From Pseudogulbenkiania subflava DSM 22618 (GTDB lineage: Bacteria; Pseudomonadota; Gammaproteobacteria; Burkholderiales; Chromobacteriaceae), in the NCBI RefSeq assembly GCF_900177275.1, contig NZ_FXAG01000009.1, positions 1 through 36,983 on the forward strand: a DNA stretch of 36,983 nt, in the 5' to 3' direction. This document shows positions 8,147 to 16,614 of the stretch, one piece after another; within the stretch, counting starts at the first letter, position 1; each line of letters begins with the position of its first letter. A model generated the notes under the pieces. That model saw only the letters and a program-made list of their open reading frames with translations, searched no databases and was not told where the DNA came from. Both the position numbers and the translations under genes were made by a program.

Positions 8147-9862
8147 TTATGCTTCACCTTTAAAGTCCAGCGGAGCCGGGTCAAGTTCGAAGTAGATGTA
8201 GCTTGGTTCGCGCCTGAGTCCTTCGGCTGGATACGTGCGCACCAATCGTCGGTTCTCCAAGTCGAAGGTCATACCGTCCACCAAGCATGCCTCGGCAACG
8301 CGCGGGTTGTACCCGTGCAGCCATACAAAGTTTTTCCTCGTCCAAGCCAGCACGGCTCTTTGAAGCGCCCGGCTGTCCTTGTCGTAGTCACCCTGCCTGA
8401 CATTGAGCCCCATCACGTTCAGGCAGAAGCCGAGAATCTTTGCGCCTTTGAAATTGGGAAAGCGCTTCATGTCAGCAATCTCATCGTACAGGAGCCGTCG
8501 CACCTTGAACTTCACCACCTTGCTGGCGGGGCCATCGAGGTGATTAAAGTTGAACAGTTCGCCCCACACCGAGTTGTGCTGAATCGTCCAGCATCCCCAC
8601 TGCGGCGATCTGACCGCTGAAGCGTGGAAGATCACCTCGAAGATCATGCTGGCTATGTGATCGTAGAAAGTCTCTCGCGGATGGCCGTGCTTCTCTCGCA
8701 CACGAATGCGGACATGATCGGGAACCCCCTTTTCGTCGAGAATCTTGACTGCGCCTTTGACGAACTCGATGACGACGCGGAGACGTCGGGACGAGTCGGT
8801 GTCCCAAGCGCTGGGGAATTCGTTCAATGTGTAGAGGTCTGAAGCCGCGTTTTCGATGTGGCCCTTCGCGCGATACAGCACAAACGAATGGCCTCCATAC
8901 CCTTCTTTGACGTAGCTGCTGAAGGTCATCAACACTACCCTGCAGTAGGCCTCCCACTGCGTGGCGTCCCATTCCCTCTTGCCATATACGTCGGGGTCAA
9001 GGAGAGTTCCGATCGTCTCGACCATCTCGTAGTTAGAGAACATTGCCTGGCTGAGAGGCTTGTGGTAGCCGATAAGGCCTGATTCGTAGCCTTCGGCCTC
9101 GTGATAGAGGAAGGAGTCTTTGTTTGCCAGCGCCTCGTTGACAATGTTCTTGGCGAAGGTCTCCACCTGGATGCCGTACTTCTTCATGTCAGCCATTGCC
9201 TGGAACACGGCCAGCGCGGTGCCCGGTGACGACTCGACAATTGAACGGCACAGCCTCTTGTCGGCTATGAGCAGAAGCAGGTCGTTGGCGTATCCCTCCA
9301 CCTTCGGCGGGTCCTTCTTCTTCTCATCGTCACGCTCAAGCCGATAGTTCTTCAGCCTGCCCCTATCCGTGGCGTATCGGACAAGCGCTCGGGCCGAGTA
9401 GGCGAGTTCGTCTGCGATGACTGAGAGCTCCACCGGCGAGCCCTTGAGGATGAATCGATACAGGGTCTGTGCGAAGCGCTCGGCATTGTGCCTACCGTAG
9501 GTTGGCGGCCGGATGAACGCGAACCACGTCCAGGTGAGGAACGTCAGCAGGAACAGCCCGCCCAGGATCGCTTGCCACGACGCAGGGGACAGGAGGTTGC
9601 CCTTTGGCACGAGCCACTGCTCTGCGCGCCAAAGGTCAGTCAGTAGCGTGAGCATACCGACGGTGGCGACGACCGCGAACGTGATACCTTGCAGTGGAAT
9701 GGGGGCAGTCCGGACCCGGAACCGGTAGCGGACGTCGGCGATTGTCCAAGCCAACACCATGAGTGCGAGGCCCGCGAGAAATTCTGAGAAGCCAAAAAAT
9801 TTCTGCCCATTGCCATCTAGTGCGACGAAGCAAACGCCCCACATGCACTGCTCACCCCCCAT
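8147..9862 (-). CDS. Membrane protein with three N-terminal helices and large cytosolic domain
   Basis: I do not recognise the family. The 571-residue protein has three hydrophobic segments at about 22-42, 57-76 and 94-117, followed by about 450 mainly soluble residues rich in charged and aromatic positions. The likely topology leaves the large C-terminal domain in the cytoplasm. The start is the ATG at 9862, which has a strong Shine-Dalgarno (AGAGGAG) seven bases upstream; a frame open a further 15 codons upstream lacks one. It stands alone, 285 bases from the next gene upstream. A membrane-tethered sensor or effector of a defence island is a possible reading based only on location. No nuclease or ATPase motif was seen. 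Confidence 0.8.
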   Translation of the reverse strand: MGGEQCMWGVCFVALDGNGQKFFGFSEFLAGLALMVLAWTIADVRYRFRVRTAPIPLQGITFAVVATVGMLTLLTDLWRAEQWLVPKGNLLSPASWQAILGGLFLLTFLTWTWFAFIRPPTYGRHNAERFAQTLYRFILKGSPVELSVIADELAYSARALVRYATDRGRLKNYRLERDDEKKKDPPKVEGYANDLLLLIADKRLCRSIVESSPGTALAVFQAMADMKKYGIQVETFAKNIVNEALANKDSFLYHEAEGYESGLIGYHKPLSQAMFSNYEMVETIGTLLDPDVYGKREWDATQWEAYCRVVLMTFSSYVKEGYGGHSFVLYRAKGHIENAASDLYTLNEFPSAWDTDSSRRLRVVIEFVKGAVKILDEKGVPDHVRIRVREKHGHPRETFYDHIASMIFEVIFHASAVRSPQWGCWTIQHNSVWGELFNFNHLDGPASKVVKFKVRRLLYDEIADMKRFPNFKGAKILGFCLNVMGLNVRQGDYDKDSRALQRAVLAWTRKNFVWLHGYNPRVAEACLVDGMTFDLENRRLVRTYPAEGLRREPSYIYFELDPAPLDFKGEA

Positions 9863-10147
9863 CAGATTCTCCTCTTGTGTCTGATTCACCCCTTTTGGGG
9901 GGATCAATACAAAACTATATGACCGAATTTAGTGTGAAGCATAAAACTTACCAAAACTGATGGATTTTAATTGAAAAATGTTATTGTATACAAAATGATT
10001 GATCAAACCTTCAGGCTGGTGGCTATTCCCCCGCCCTCATTGTCATGGCTCACAAGAACGATATCGAACCGGCCACCCAACTAGCGCCCACGTATCATAT
10101 AACCAAAAACTCGAAAACTTGATTGACTGCTCTCGGGCTTAGCGCTA

Positions 10148-11518
10148 TCAGGCTTGCTCGGCGATTGCCTTCTCGCATTTAGGGCAAGAGTTAATAATTC
10201 CCTCTTCAATCTCGTAACGGTATGGAATCCAGATGATCATCCCTGCTGTATCGATGGAGTCAAAAGCAAGTGACTTAGTTGTTACCTCTTTTCCATCGTG
10301 CATCATCTTAGTATCCATCAAAATCAAGTCTGGCAGGGGTATGCTGCGAGGATTGTATATCCTGACCTCAGTATTCTGGCGTTCGTATGCCTCCCAGTTA
10401 TCTCCAGGCTTACCGTGAGCAATATCAGTTGCTTGCACCCAGTTTATCGGCGTGGCCGATTTACACCATTCGATAACTTTTATTAACTTGGCTTCAGTCA
10501 ATTTGCGCGCATAGTTTCCATGTAGATTACAGGCCCCCAATTCCGCAAAGAAGCCAAGAGAAAATTTATATGAAAATTCCCCAGCAGTAAAAGGAAGGCT
10601 AAAATATGAGTCGACCGGTATTTCTTGAAGTAATGTATTGCGCAGCAAAGCAATCAAGATGGAATAAAAATTATAGAGACCATGCCCCTCGCGATCTGGC
10701 CGACCATGAACAACGACATCATCCTTGATGTCCAAAATTTGACTGTTTAAAAAGCCTGCTCGTGTTTTATCGCCATATAGAAAAAATCCTTTGGAAAGAA
10801 TGAAGACCACATTCGGCCACATATGTTTTGGATTTTCATCGGCAAATGCTTTTACTTCATCAACAAGATCTGACCAGTCTAGGTCGGTATCATACGCAAA
10901 AAAAATACCGAAGCCATCTTGGCTTTTAGGCTTTCCAGAATAAATTGTATACCCTGATGAAGAAGCACGGCGCAGCTTCTTATAACTCGCAACGTTGCGA
11001 AGACCTTCTCGAATATCGTTCCGGGTAACTTTGGACTTTACCTGGATTACACCGTAGGTGCTCTCGACAGGTAAGACACTATAAGCGCTCTCGCGCCGCA
11101 TTAGCGAAATTGACTCGTTGGGGTCATAAAACAAGAGGTCGAGTTCGTTGCTCATATGCCCGGTCGTAGACGCAACACGTACGCTCGATGACGTTGCGGC
11201 GTAACGATTGGGGAGCAAGCCCGTATCCACTAGGAACCTTCTCAGTATCTGTTCACGGGCCAACCCAACATCACGAGGATGACGCATGTCCTTCGATCTA
11301 TTGAAGTCTCGAAGCATATCCTCTTGGTGGTACCTAAATTCACGTTCTAGACCATGAAACTCACGCTCCCGTGAGCGCAATGCAATTGCGCTGTCGGACA
11401 TTCGCTTAAACCATTCGCGAGTGTGTGCCTCACGCTCCGCAAACTCAGCACGTTCCGCTTTTTCTGCTTTTGTTAGCCGCTTCTTAATCAATCTTGTTGT
11501 TGGTATGGGTTTGTTCAT
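10148..11518 (-). CDS. DUF6602-type nuclease-like protein (copy 1)
   Basis: The 456-residue protein has a charged coiled-coil-like N-terminus (about 10-75). A core follows that I recognise as DUF6602-like: REQILRRFL (88-95), SNELDLLFYD with Asp127, and LPVESTYGVIQVKSKVT with Glu152 and a Gln159-Val-Lys161 motif. This spacing resembles a PD-(D/E)xK nuclease fold, with Gln in place of the usual acidic residue. A Cys pair near the C-terminus (CPKCEKA) could bind metal only with help from other residues. The gene lies 144 bases downstream of the broken HEPN gene on the same strand. A second, very divergent member of the same family is at 15484-16506. Nuclease activity is inferred, not established. 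Confidence 0.75.
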   Translation of the reverse strand: MNKPIPTTRLIKKRLTKAEKAERAEFAEREAHTREWFKRMSDSAIALRSREREFHGLEREFRYHQEDMLRDFNRSKDMRHPRDVGLAREQILRRFLVDTGLLPNRYAATSSSVRVASTTGHMSNELDLLFYDPNESISLMRRESAYSVLPVESTYGVIQVKSKVTRNDIREGLRNVASYKKLRRASSSGYTIYSGKPKSQDGFGIFFAYDTDLDWSDLVDEVKAFADENPKHMWPNVVFILSKGFFLYGDKTRAGFLNSQILDIKDDVVVHGRPDREGHGLYNFYSILIALLRNTLLQEIPVDSYFSLPFTAGEFSYKFSLGFFAELGACNLHGNYARKLTEAKLIKVIEWCKSATPINWVQATDIAHGKPGDNWEAYERQNTEVRIYNPRSIPLPDLILMDTKMMHDGKEVTTKSLAFDSIDTAGMIIWIPYRYEIEEGIINSCPKCEKAIAEQA

Positions 11519-11662
11519 TGGTTTCGACTATGAATCAAAAATCGATTGATTTGGATATACCGAACAGCACTGCGTGTTTGACACAGACGGCTATCAAGGG
11601 TTGCTCAGTGGCAGCGCGCTAACTAATAATACTCTTGCGCTTTCGATGTGGGCTATAGATTC

Positions 11663-12333
11663 TCATTTCACTATTTCCTGAACATGCTTCATTACCTTCG
11701 TTGCTAGCTCGAAGAGGTCTTTTGCATTAATCTGATATTTTTCTGAGATATCAAAAATATCAATTGCATCTCTCGTTCGCTTAGTTCCGGGGTCGGGATA
11801 GCGTCCTGCCCATATAACGAAATGCGTTAATCCTTTTAGTGTCGCCAATTCTTTAGCGCTTAGATCTGGCATAAAATCAGCAAGCTCTTGCAGGCGATGG
11901 TGAAAATGGTTCTGCTCTTGCTTGGTAAATTCTTCTGGACCTAGTCGAAGCAAAATCATAGCTTTTAGACATACCTCTAGACTGTAGCCTACAAGCATCA
12001 GTGCGACGGCATGGTACTGACTATGACAGATTGTTCGCAGATTAACCGGGAAGCTATCGAACTTCGGCACGTTTCGGATTAAGCAGAGCGCAGCTTCGGA
12101 GAGTGAATGAGCATGGCTGAGCCATAGGACAGGATTTTTGAGGTCTTCGGCCGTAGGCTACTTGGATATATCTGTCTGGAAACCGTTTGCGGTGAGCAGA
12201 AGGCCCCATTTGTGCCACGCCAGCGCACTGTAACCGAAGGGGTCAACTTCGAATCCGCGAGGATCAAGGTGAAGTGATTCTTCCATAGATAGCTAGCGTC
12301 CCTTCCAAAGCAATCGTTAAGTTTCGTGGGCAA
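11663..12333 (-). pseudogene. HEPN-domain protein gene broken by a frameshift and a stop codon
   Basis: The intact 3' part encodes about 135 residues with HEPN-like features: a long helix (YHAVALMLVGYSLEVCLKAM), a paired His segment (NHFHHRLQEL) and a helical C-terminus. Reading the same frame upstream continues the protein naturally (DPRGFEVDPFGYSALAWHKW, then LSHAHSLSEAALCL) but crosses a TAG at 12160-12158. The N-terminal segment (DCFGRDASYLWK) is in another frame, so a frameshift lies near 12278. With these two lesions the full gene would be about 220 codons. HEPN proteins are often RNases in toxin-antitoxin and antiphage systems. No RX4-6H motif is obvious, so the activity is unknown. 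A shortened protein from the GTG at 12070 is possible. Confidence 0.65.
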
Positions 12334-12539
12334 CAGTGGTTCTTGGCCGCGGAAGTGCAGCCATTCAGGGCGATTTCGGGCGGGATAGGTGCCCCATCGT
12401 TGGCTGCAAAATAGATCATTGACATAATAGTATGCTGGATATGGGATGTGATGTCGTCTAGCTGTCGGGCTACTGTCGTGTTCTCACCGCTCGCTGGATA
12501 GCACACTGACCTCATTACCAACTCAGTAGGAGACCTGTG

Positions 12540-13229
12540 ATGACTTCCGCACAATCCAACCAACCCCGTGTGCTGAACCCCGAAGAGCTTGCGGCGTTCG
12601 TCAAGATCATGCGTAACATCCGCAAATGGTCCCAGGAGCAGTTGTCTGAGATATCAGGCTTGAGCGTCCGTACTATCCAGCGGGTTGAGAAGGGGCAGCC
12701 TTCCGACTTGGATACACGTCGCTCCCTAGCGAGGGCTCTCGATTTCGAAGACATTGACGCCCTGAACAAGCCGTATCACTTCCCTACGGAGGATGAGATC
12801 AAAGCGGAGAAGGAGAAGTTCGACCGGGAGAACATTACACTCAAAGCTCTGCTACTCACCTCCGGCAAGCTACTTGCTCAACTTGCAGAGACGACGTCCC
12901 TGGATCTCATTACTCAGGGTTTCGAAATGACCCGTGAAGCGGAAGAAACATTCGCGAACCTGACGGACCACTTTCGGGAATATCGCGACTGTGCCGACCT
13001 GTACCAGGAGCGAGATAAGCTCGACATTCATGACGGGTTACAGAGCGATATCGACAGGTTGAAAGAACTTGGCGTGTCATTGTGCTATGCCAGCAGGAAG
13101 GTCGCTGTGAAATTCAGGGATACGACTGCGGAGCCAACGGAAATGCGAACCCTATACATGGTCGCATTCCCGCTGGGCGAAGAACCTGCTGAGTTCGCCA
13201 CACCGAGGGAAATGCCCATCCATTTCTAA
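12540..13229 (+). CDS. XRE-family transcriptional regulator with long C-terminal domain
   Basis: The protein has 229 residues. A helix-turn-helix of the Cro/CI type occupies about residues 14-70 (IRKWSQEQLSEISGLSVRTI, then VEKGQPSDLDTRRSLARAL). The remaining 150 residues are helical, with no recognised ligand domain. The ATG at 12540 is preferred to the adjacent GTG at 12537 because the Shine-Dalgarno TAGGAGA ends six bases before it. It runs divergently from the HEPN/DUF6602 genes and could regulate them across the roughly 200-base gap. A TTGACA-like box at 12419-12424 is present, without a good -10 partner. Confidence 0.85.
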   Translation: MTSAQSNQPRVLNPEELAAFVKIMRNIRKWSQEQLSEISGLSVRTIQRVEKGQPSDLDTRRSLARALDFEDIDALNKPYHFPTEDEIKAEKEKFDRENITLKALLLTSGKLLAQLAETTSLDLITQGFEMTREAEETFANLTDHFREYRDCADLYQERDKLDIHDGLQSDIDRLKELGVSLCYASRKVAVKFRDTTAEPTEMRTLYMVAFPLGEEPAEFATPREMPIHF

Positions 13230-13305
13230 ACTCTAACAACATGGTTATAACGGTGGCCGAGTGCTCACCAGTGGACCGCTGGCCAATACCCTGACTCGCC
13301 TCGAC

Positions 13306-13596
13306 CTACCGATCCGACTGGGCGAGGATGTCGGTGCCGTCCTTGAGACCACCGTAGGGGTTGGGGACAAGGAGTGGCACTTGGCCCGCATGAATTTCAC
13401 CAAGGATGACCGTCTGTGGATAAAAGATAGTGGACAGCCAGTCGGGCAGCAGAGTTGGCAGCAGCATATGGTTGGCCAGGTTAGCCAAGTACGCTGCTGC
13501 TTCGCTGAACTTGGCCATAGGGCTGACGTTGTGGGGGCAGGTGAAGTCCGTTGCTCTGATGGAGTAGGCTGTTCCGTCATATGTGAGCATAAGCAT
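13306..13596 (-). CDS. Possible small protein, weak call
   Basis: A 96-codon frame starts at the ATG at 13596. It contains a plausible helical hydrophobic segment (AAAYLANLANHMLLPTLL), but frames on both strands are open here and no ribosome-binding site is visible. It is isolated between the XRE gene and a strong terminator. It could be a gene fragment or chance. Confidence 0.25.
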   Translation of the reverse strand: MLMLTYDGTAYSIRATDFTCPHNVSPMAKFSEAAAYLANLANHMLLPTLLPDWLSTIFYPQTVILGEIHAGQVPLLVPNPYGGLKDGTDILAQSDR

Positions 13597-13763
13597 GCAA
13601 AACGGTGATCACACGGAATGCAATACTCTGCTCAAGTCCGTGCAATTACGCACTCTTGTGCGAGTGGTCAACAAAGAGCTTCTCAGGAGGTGTTCGACTT
13701 TATTTTCGCTTGTAGTCATTTTGATTTTTTAATCTGAATTAAATATGACAATATGAATTTGGA

Positions 13764-13798
13764 AAAAATAAAACCTCGCATAGCGAGGTTTTATTTTT
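13764..13798. terminator. Strong bidirectional intrinsic terminator
   Basis: AAAACCTCGC and GCGAGGTTTT form a stem with an ATA loop. The flanking A and T tracts extend pairing to about 16 bp and give U-runs in both transcript directions. It separates the rightward XRE gene from the leftward membrane-protein gene that ends at 13994. Confidence 0.85.
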
Positions 13799-13901
13799 GG
13801 CTGTCGATGCCACCAAAGTCTGGAAATGGCTCCCTTTTAAAAACAAGTGGTTAGTGGTGTTGGATGTGATTATCCTTGACAGGATCTGATCCTAAAGTTG
13901 A

Positions 13902-13937
13902 AATTTTGCACAAACTGTAGGCAAAGTGTGCAAAATT
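13902..13937. repeat. 11-bp perfect inverted repeat with 14-bp spacer
   Basis: AATTTTGCACA at 13902-13912 is matched exactly by its inverse TGTGCAAAATT at 13927-13937. It is in non-coding DNA and is not followed by a T-run, so an operator or a transposase-binding site is more likely than a terminator. The function is unknown. Confidence 0.5.
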
Positions 13938-13975
13938 AAAACCACGATTCAGCACCATTGAGTGGTCTGCCTAGG

Positions 13976-13989
13976 CAATCAATTGATTG
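13976..13989. repeat. 14-bp perfect palindrome
   Basis: CAATCAATTGATTG is fully palindromic and sits four bases beyond the stop of the membrane-protein gene (13994). Together with the terminator and the 11-bp inverted repeat it makes the 13764-13990 stretch unusually rich in symmetry. Confidence 0.45.
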
Positions 13990-13993
13990 TCTG

Positions 13994-14722
13994 TCACTTG
14001 GCAAGCCACGTCTCCAAAAATTTCTTCTCGCTACCCTTAAACCAGAGATAGGCACCAGACCAAATAGAGCCACATATGGCTGACCAAAGTAAGAATTGCA
14101 CCCATGCGGAAAATGGTTTGGTAATATTTGAATCGTTGAAGATACTAACGAGACTCTTAAACGGTTCAGTGAGGCCTGCAGCGAGGAAGAAGATGATGCC
14201 GGCAGAGAGTGTTAACCCGGCAAAGTTACCAAGCAATGAGATCCACTTGCGCTGCGGACATGTTTTGGTTTGAGCCTGAGTATTGTTTCCTAGAAATTCA
14301 GAGTAGGTGATTCGGCGAGGCGTTTCACCACGGAAGAACCAAGGGCGTGACTCACGTTTCGCGCGCTCCCAGTCGTGTTTCAGGAGTAGGGATATGCGGT
14401 CAATGACCTCACTTAGCTGATAGTCCTTATTTTCAGTTGTCGTGAGCTGCTTGACTGCCTGAATGAGACCTTTGTCTTCATTGTCAAAGGGGTTCACATT
14501 CAAGGATAGTTGCGTGCAAAAATATTCAATTGCCTGGTTGTCTCCCTCACGGGTGGCCTTGACGAGTCCATCGGCAAGGGCACGTATTGCTCCTCGCCAT
14601 TTGGCCCGCTCTTGAGTGACATTCTCAATATTTATCTTTCGTTCATTGGTGCGAAGTGAGACTAGGGCAGCTACAAGTGCGGCCATGACCGTCGAAGACA
14701 ATAAATTTATGGTCGTATCCAT
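13994..14722 (-). CDS. Membrane protein, 242 aa, unknown family
   Basis: The protein has an N-terminal membrane helix (about 7-24), a soluble charged middle region, and two C-terminal hydrophobic segments (about 160-182 and 205-228). The likely topology places the middle domain in the cytoplasm. The ATG at 14722 is chosen because a frame-extending start 15 codons upstream lacks a ribosome site. A GAG element lies six bases before the chosen ATG. The next gene upstream (14836-15429) is also a small membrane-anchored protein on the same strand, so they may act together. A run of nine G at 14785-14793 lies in the gap between them. No motif gives a function. Confidence 0.75.
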   Translation of the reverse strand: MDTTINLLSSTVMAALVAALVSLRTNERKINIENVTQERAKWRGAIRALADGLVKATREGDNQAIEYFCTQLSLNVNPFDNEDKGLIQAVKQLTTTENKDYQLSEVIDRISLLLKHDWERAKRESRPWFFRGETPRRITYSEFLGNNTQAQTKTCPQRKWISLLGNFAGLTLSAGIIFFLAAGLTEPFKSLVSIFNDSNITKPFSAWVQFLLWSAICGSIWSGAYLWFKGSEKKFLETWLAK

Positions 14723-14784
14723 TATTCTCAAGCCTAAAGATTTGTGCGCTAACTTCCTAGGGACCACGGCCGGAAATCCTAGAT

Positions 14785-14793
14785 GGGGGGGGG
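14785..14793. repeat. Homopolymeric G9 tract
   Basis: Nine consecutive G occur in the 113-base gap between two leftward membrane-protein genes, about 63 bases upstream of the start at 14722. Such tracts can slip during replication and alter promoter spacing. That role here is speculative. Confidence 0.35.
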
Positions 14794-14835
14794 CTTGCCT
14801 TTTTTCCAGTCGACCGGTTAATCAAAAATTTTGAA

Positions 14836-15429
14836 TTATGGCCAGTTGGATATCACGTTGAAATTATTTCCAGAACCTGTAGCTACATTGAAGTAGGCGT
14901 TAACTGCCCGAGCAGTTGGCCAGCCCGTTTCACTGAAACCACCACGATCAGTGCTTTTAACCCAATCGAGCTTCCCATCGCAGCCTCCATGGCTACGGAA
15001 CCAGCTTTTGAATGGTTCTGATGTCAAGGTTGGTACGGATAAAAGAAATGTCTTAAAGTTTTTTGATTCGACTACGGAGGGAAATTGTCGGTTTACAGGG
15101 CCATCCTTGCCAATGGAATTAATGCCTGAAACAGTACCAGCAGGGGAGGAGCTCATGGAGAAAATGTCTTTGATTGTAACCGGTAGCGACGATGAGTTAA
15201 ATATATTGACACGCCAATACATGTATATGGCGGCGACATTTCCATCGATACAAACAACCTTTTCAATCCGCTTGGATGGGATGTCGCTTGGCTGAACTTC
15301 AACTGTTAGGGCCTCTTGGTTGAGGTCATTTGCCTTCTTTGATTCATATCCTTGCCATAATGTTGCCGCAAGTGCGGCAATGCTGATGACTAATGCTAAA
15401 CGAGATTCTGAAATCCTAAGTGTCAACAT
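14836..15429 (-). CDS. Membrane-anchored protein, 197 aa, unknown family
   Basis: One N-terminal hydrophobic helix (about 10-26, LALVISIAALAATLWQG) is followed by a predicted extracytoplasmic domain rich in Ser, Asn and beta-strand-like stretches. There is no lipobox or clear cleavage site, so it is probably a signal anchor. It lies between the 242-aa membrane protein and the second DUF6602 gene, all on the same strand with gaps of about 50-110 bases, which suggests one cassette. No enzymatic motif was seen. Confidence 0.7.
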   Translation of the reverse strand: MLTLRISESRLALVISIAALAATLWQGYESKKANDLNQEALTVEVQPSDIPSKRIEKVVCIDGNVAAIYMYWRVNIFNSSSLPVTIKDIFSMSSSPAGTVSGINSIGKDGPVNRQFPSVVESKNFKTFLLSVPTLTSEPFKSWFRSHGGCDGKLDWVKSTDRGGFSETGWPTARAVNAYFNVATGSGNNFNVISNWP

Positions 15430-15483
15430 GAAATATCTTTAATTTTGATTTGTACAGGAAGGTGGATCCAAAATTGCCAATTT

Positions 15484-16506
15484 CTAACCGCCAGAAATTA
15501 CTTTGCAATCAGGTGTTATTATATTTATTTGATTTTTATAATAACCCATTGGTACAAACTGATATATGGCGGTCTCATAAAGCGCCCATGAAAGCAATTG
15601 TATAAACTTTACAATATGTAGGTTTTTTCCATCCTTTTTGTTTGGAAAAAATATCGCACGCATTTTTTCTCCAAGCTTCATTGGGAAGGGGTATGGTGTC
15701 AATGCGTTGTTTTCATAATAGCAATGAAAAATCAAGCCATCATTCAAGCTTAGGATTAAATTGATTCTAAAAGGCTCGTCTTCTTTTGAGCAAAAATTAA
15801 ATGGACTTGCCGTGTCAGACATTATTTTTTCTATGTCTTTTATTTCTTCGCAAATAAGAAATGTTACAATATTAAGCTGTTCAAACAAGCGAATATTATG
15901 CAAGACGTCGTTGATGAAATTGTCGCACGTACCATTCTCTATGTAATCAATCAAACCTTGAAAATCGCCAAATTTATTTATTCTGTATGGGTTGTAATGC
16001 TCATCGCCATCATAAGCCCCCGATGCAATTTTGTTTATAAAATGCGGCAGATGATTTGGTTTTATAGGGGTTGGAATTGCAGGTGTGTGCGATCGAATTT
16101 TTTTGGCTTTAATCAGTCTGGCCAATGCTTCTTTTAGGCCTTTTTCATCTAGCTTTGACTTGACTTCTCCAATGGCATATGTCGTTTCACAAGGGAAAAA
16201 CTTTGCGCCCCCTGATTCAATTTGTAGCGTATGGTCCCTGTCAAAGACTATAAGATCACTTTGGTTTGATGATTCACCGTTTTTGTTTATAATGAATCCA
16301 TCGCCTATTTTCATGTCGGATGCAACAAATTTTTCAATTAACTTCTTGCAAATGCGCTCTCGGTACATTCCAAACTCACCAGAATGGGTTAGTCCGTTGC
16401 GAGAGTCTAGAGTGGAAAATAATTCTCGGCAATTTATGAAGTCATTTGCAAATTCATTAACGGCATTGTTAATTATGGTTTGTATTTGATTTGTTATGGA
16501 ATTCAT
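15484..16506 (-). CDS. DUF6602-type nuclease-like protein (copy 2)
   Basis: The 340-residue protein matches the same pattern as the gene at 10148-11518 but is far diverged. It has GMYRERICKKLIEKF (46-60), NQSDLIVFDR with Asp84, and PCETTYAIGEVKSKL with Glu107 and Glu114-Val-Lys116. The Asp...Glu-x-Lys arrangement is complete here and fits a PD-(D/E)xK nuclease core. The gene is markedly AT-rich compared with its neighbours, pointing to a separate origin. It lies 108 bases downstream of jetD but does not overlap it, so membership in the Wadjet operon is doubtful. It more likely heads a cassette with the two membrane-protein genes that follow. DUF6602 function is not established. Confidence 0.75.
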   Translation of the reverse strand: MNSITNQIQTIINNAVNEFANDFINCRELFSTLDSRNGLTHSGEFGMYRERICKKLIEKFVASDMKIGDGFIINKNGESSNQSDLIVFDRDHTLQIESGGAKFFPCETTYAIGEVKSKLDEKGLKEALARLIKAKKIRSHTPAIPTPIKPNHLPHFINKIASGAYDGDEHYNPYRINKFGDFQGLIDYIENGTCDNFINDVLHNIRLFEQLNIVTFLICEEIKDIEKIMSDTASPFNFCSKEDEPFRINLILSLNDGLIFHCYYENNALTPYPFPMKLGEKMRAIFFPNKKDGKNLHIVKFIQLLSWALYETAIYQFVPMGYYKNQINIITPDCKVISGG

Positions 16507-16614
16507 GGCTGGAGTTTGTTTTAATTGATTGGGTGGTTCTAATAGGGGTGTGATTGTGTATGTGCGCCCTATCTCTTTGTAATTGAACTTTAATATTTCG
16601 TCGGCGAGATTTTT

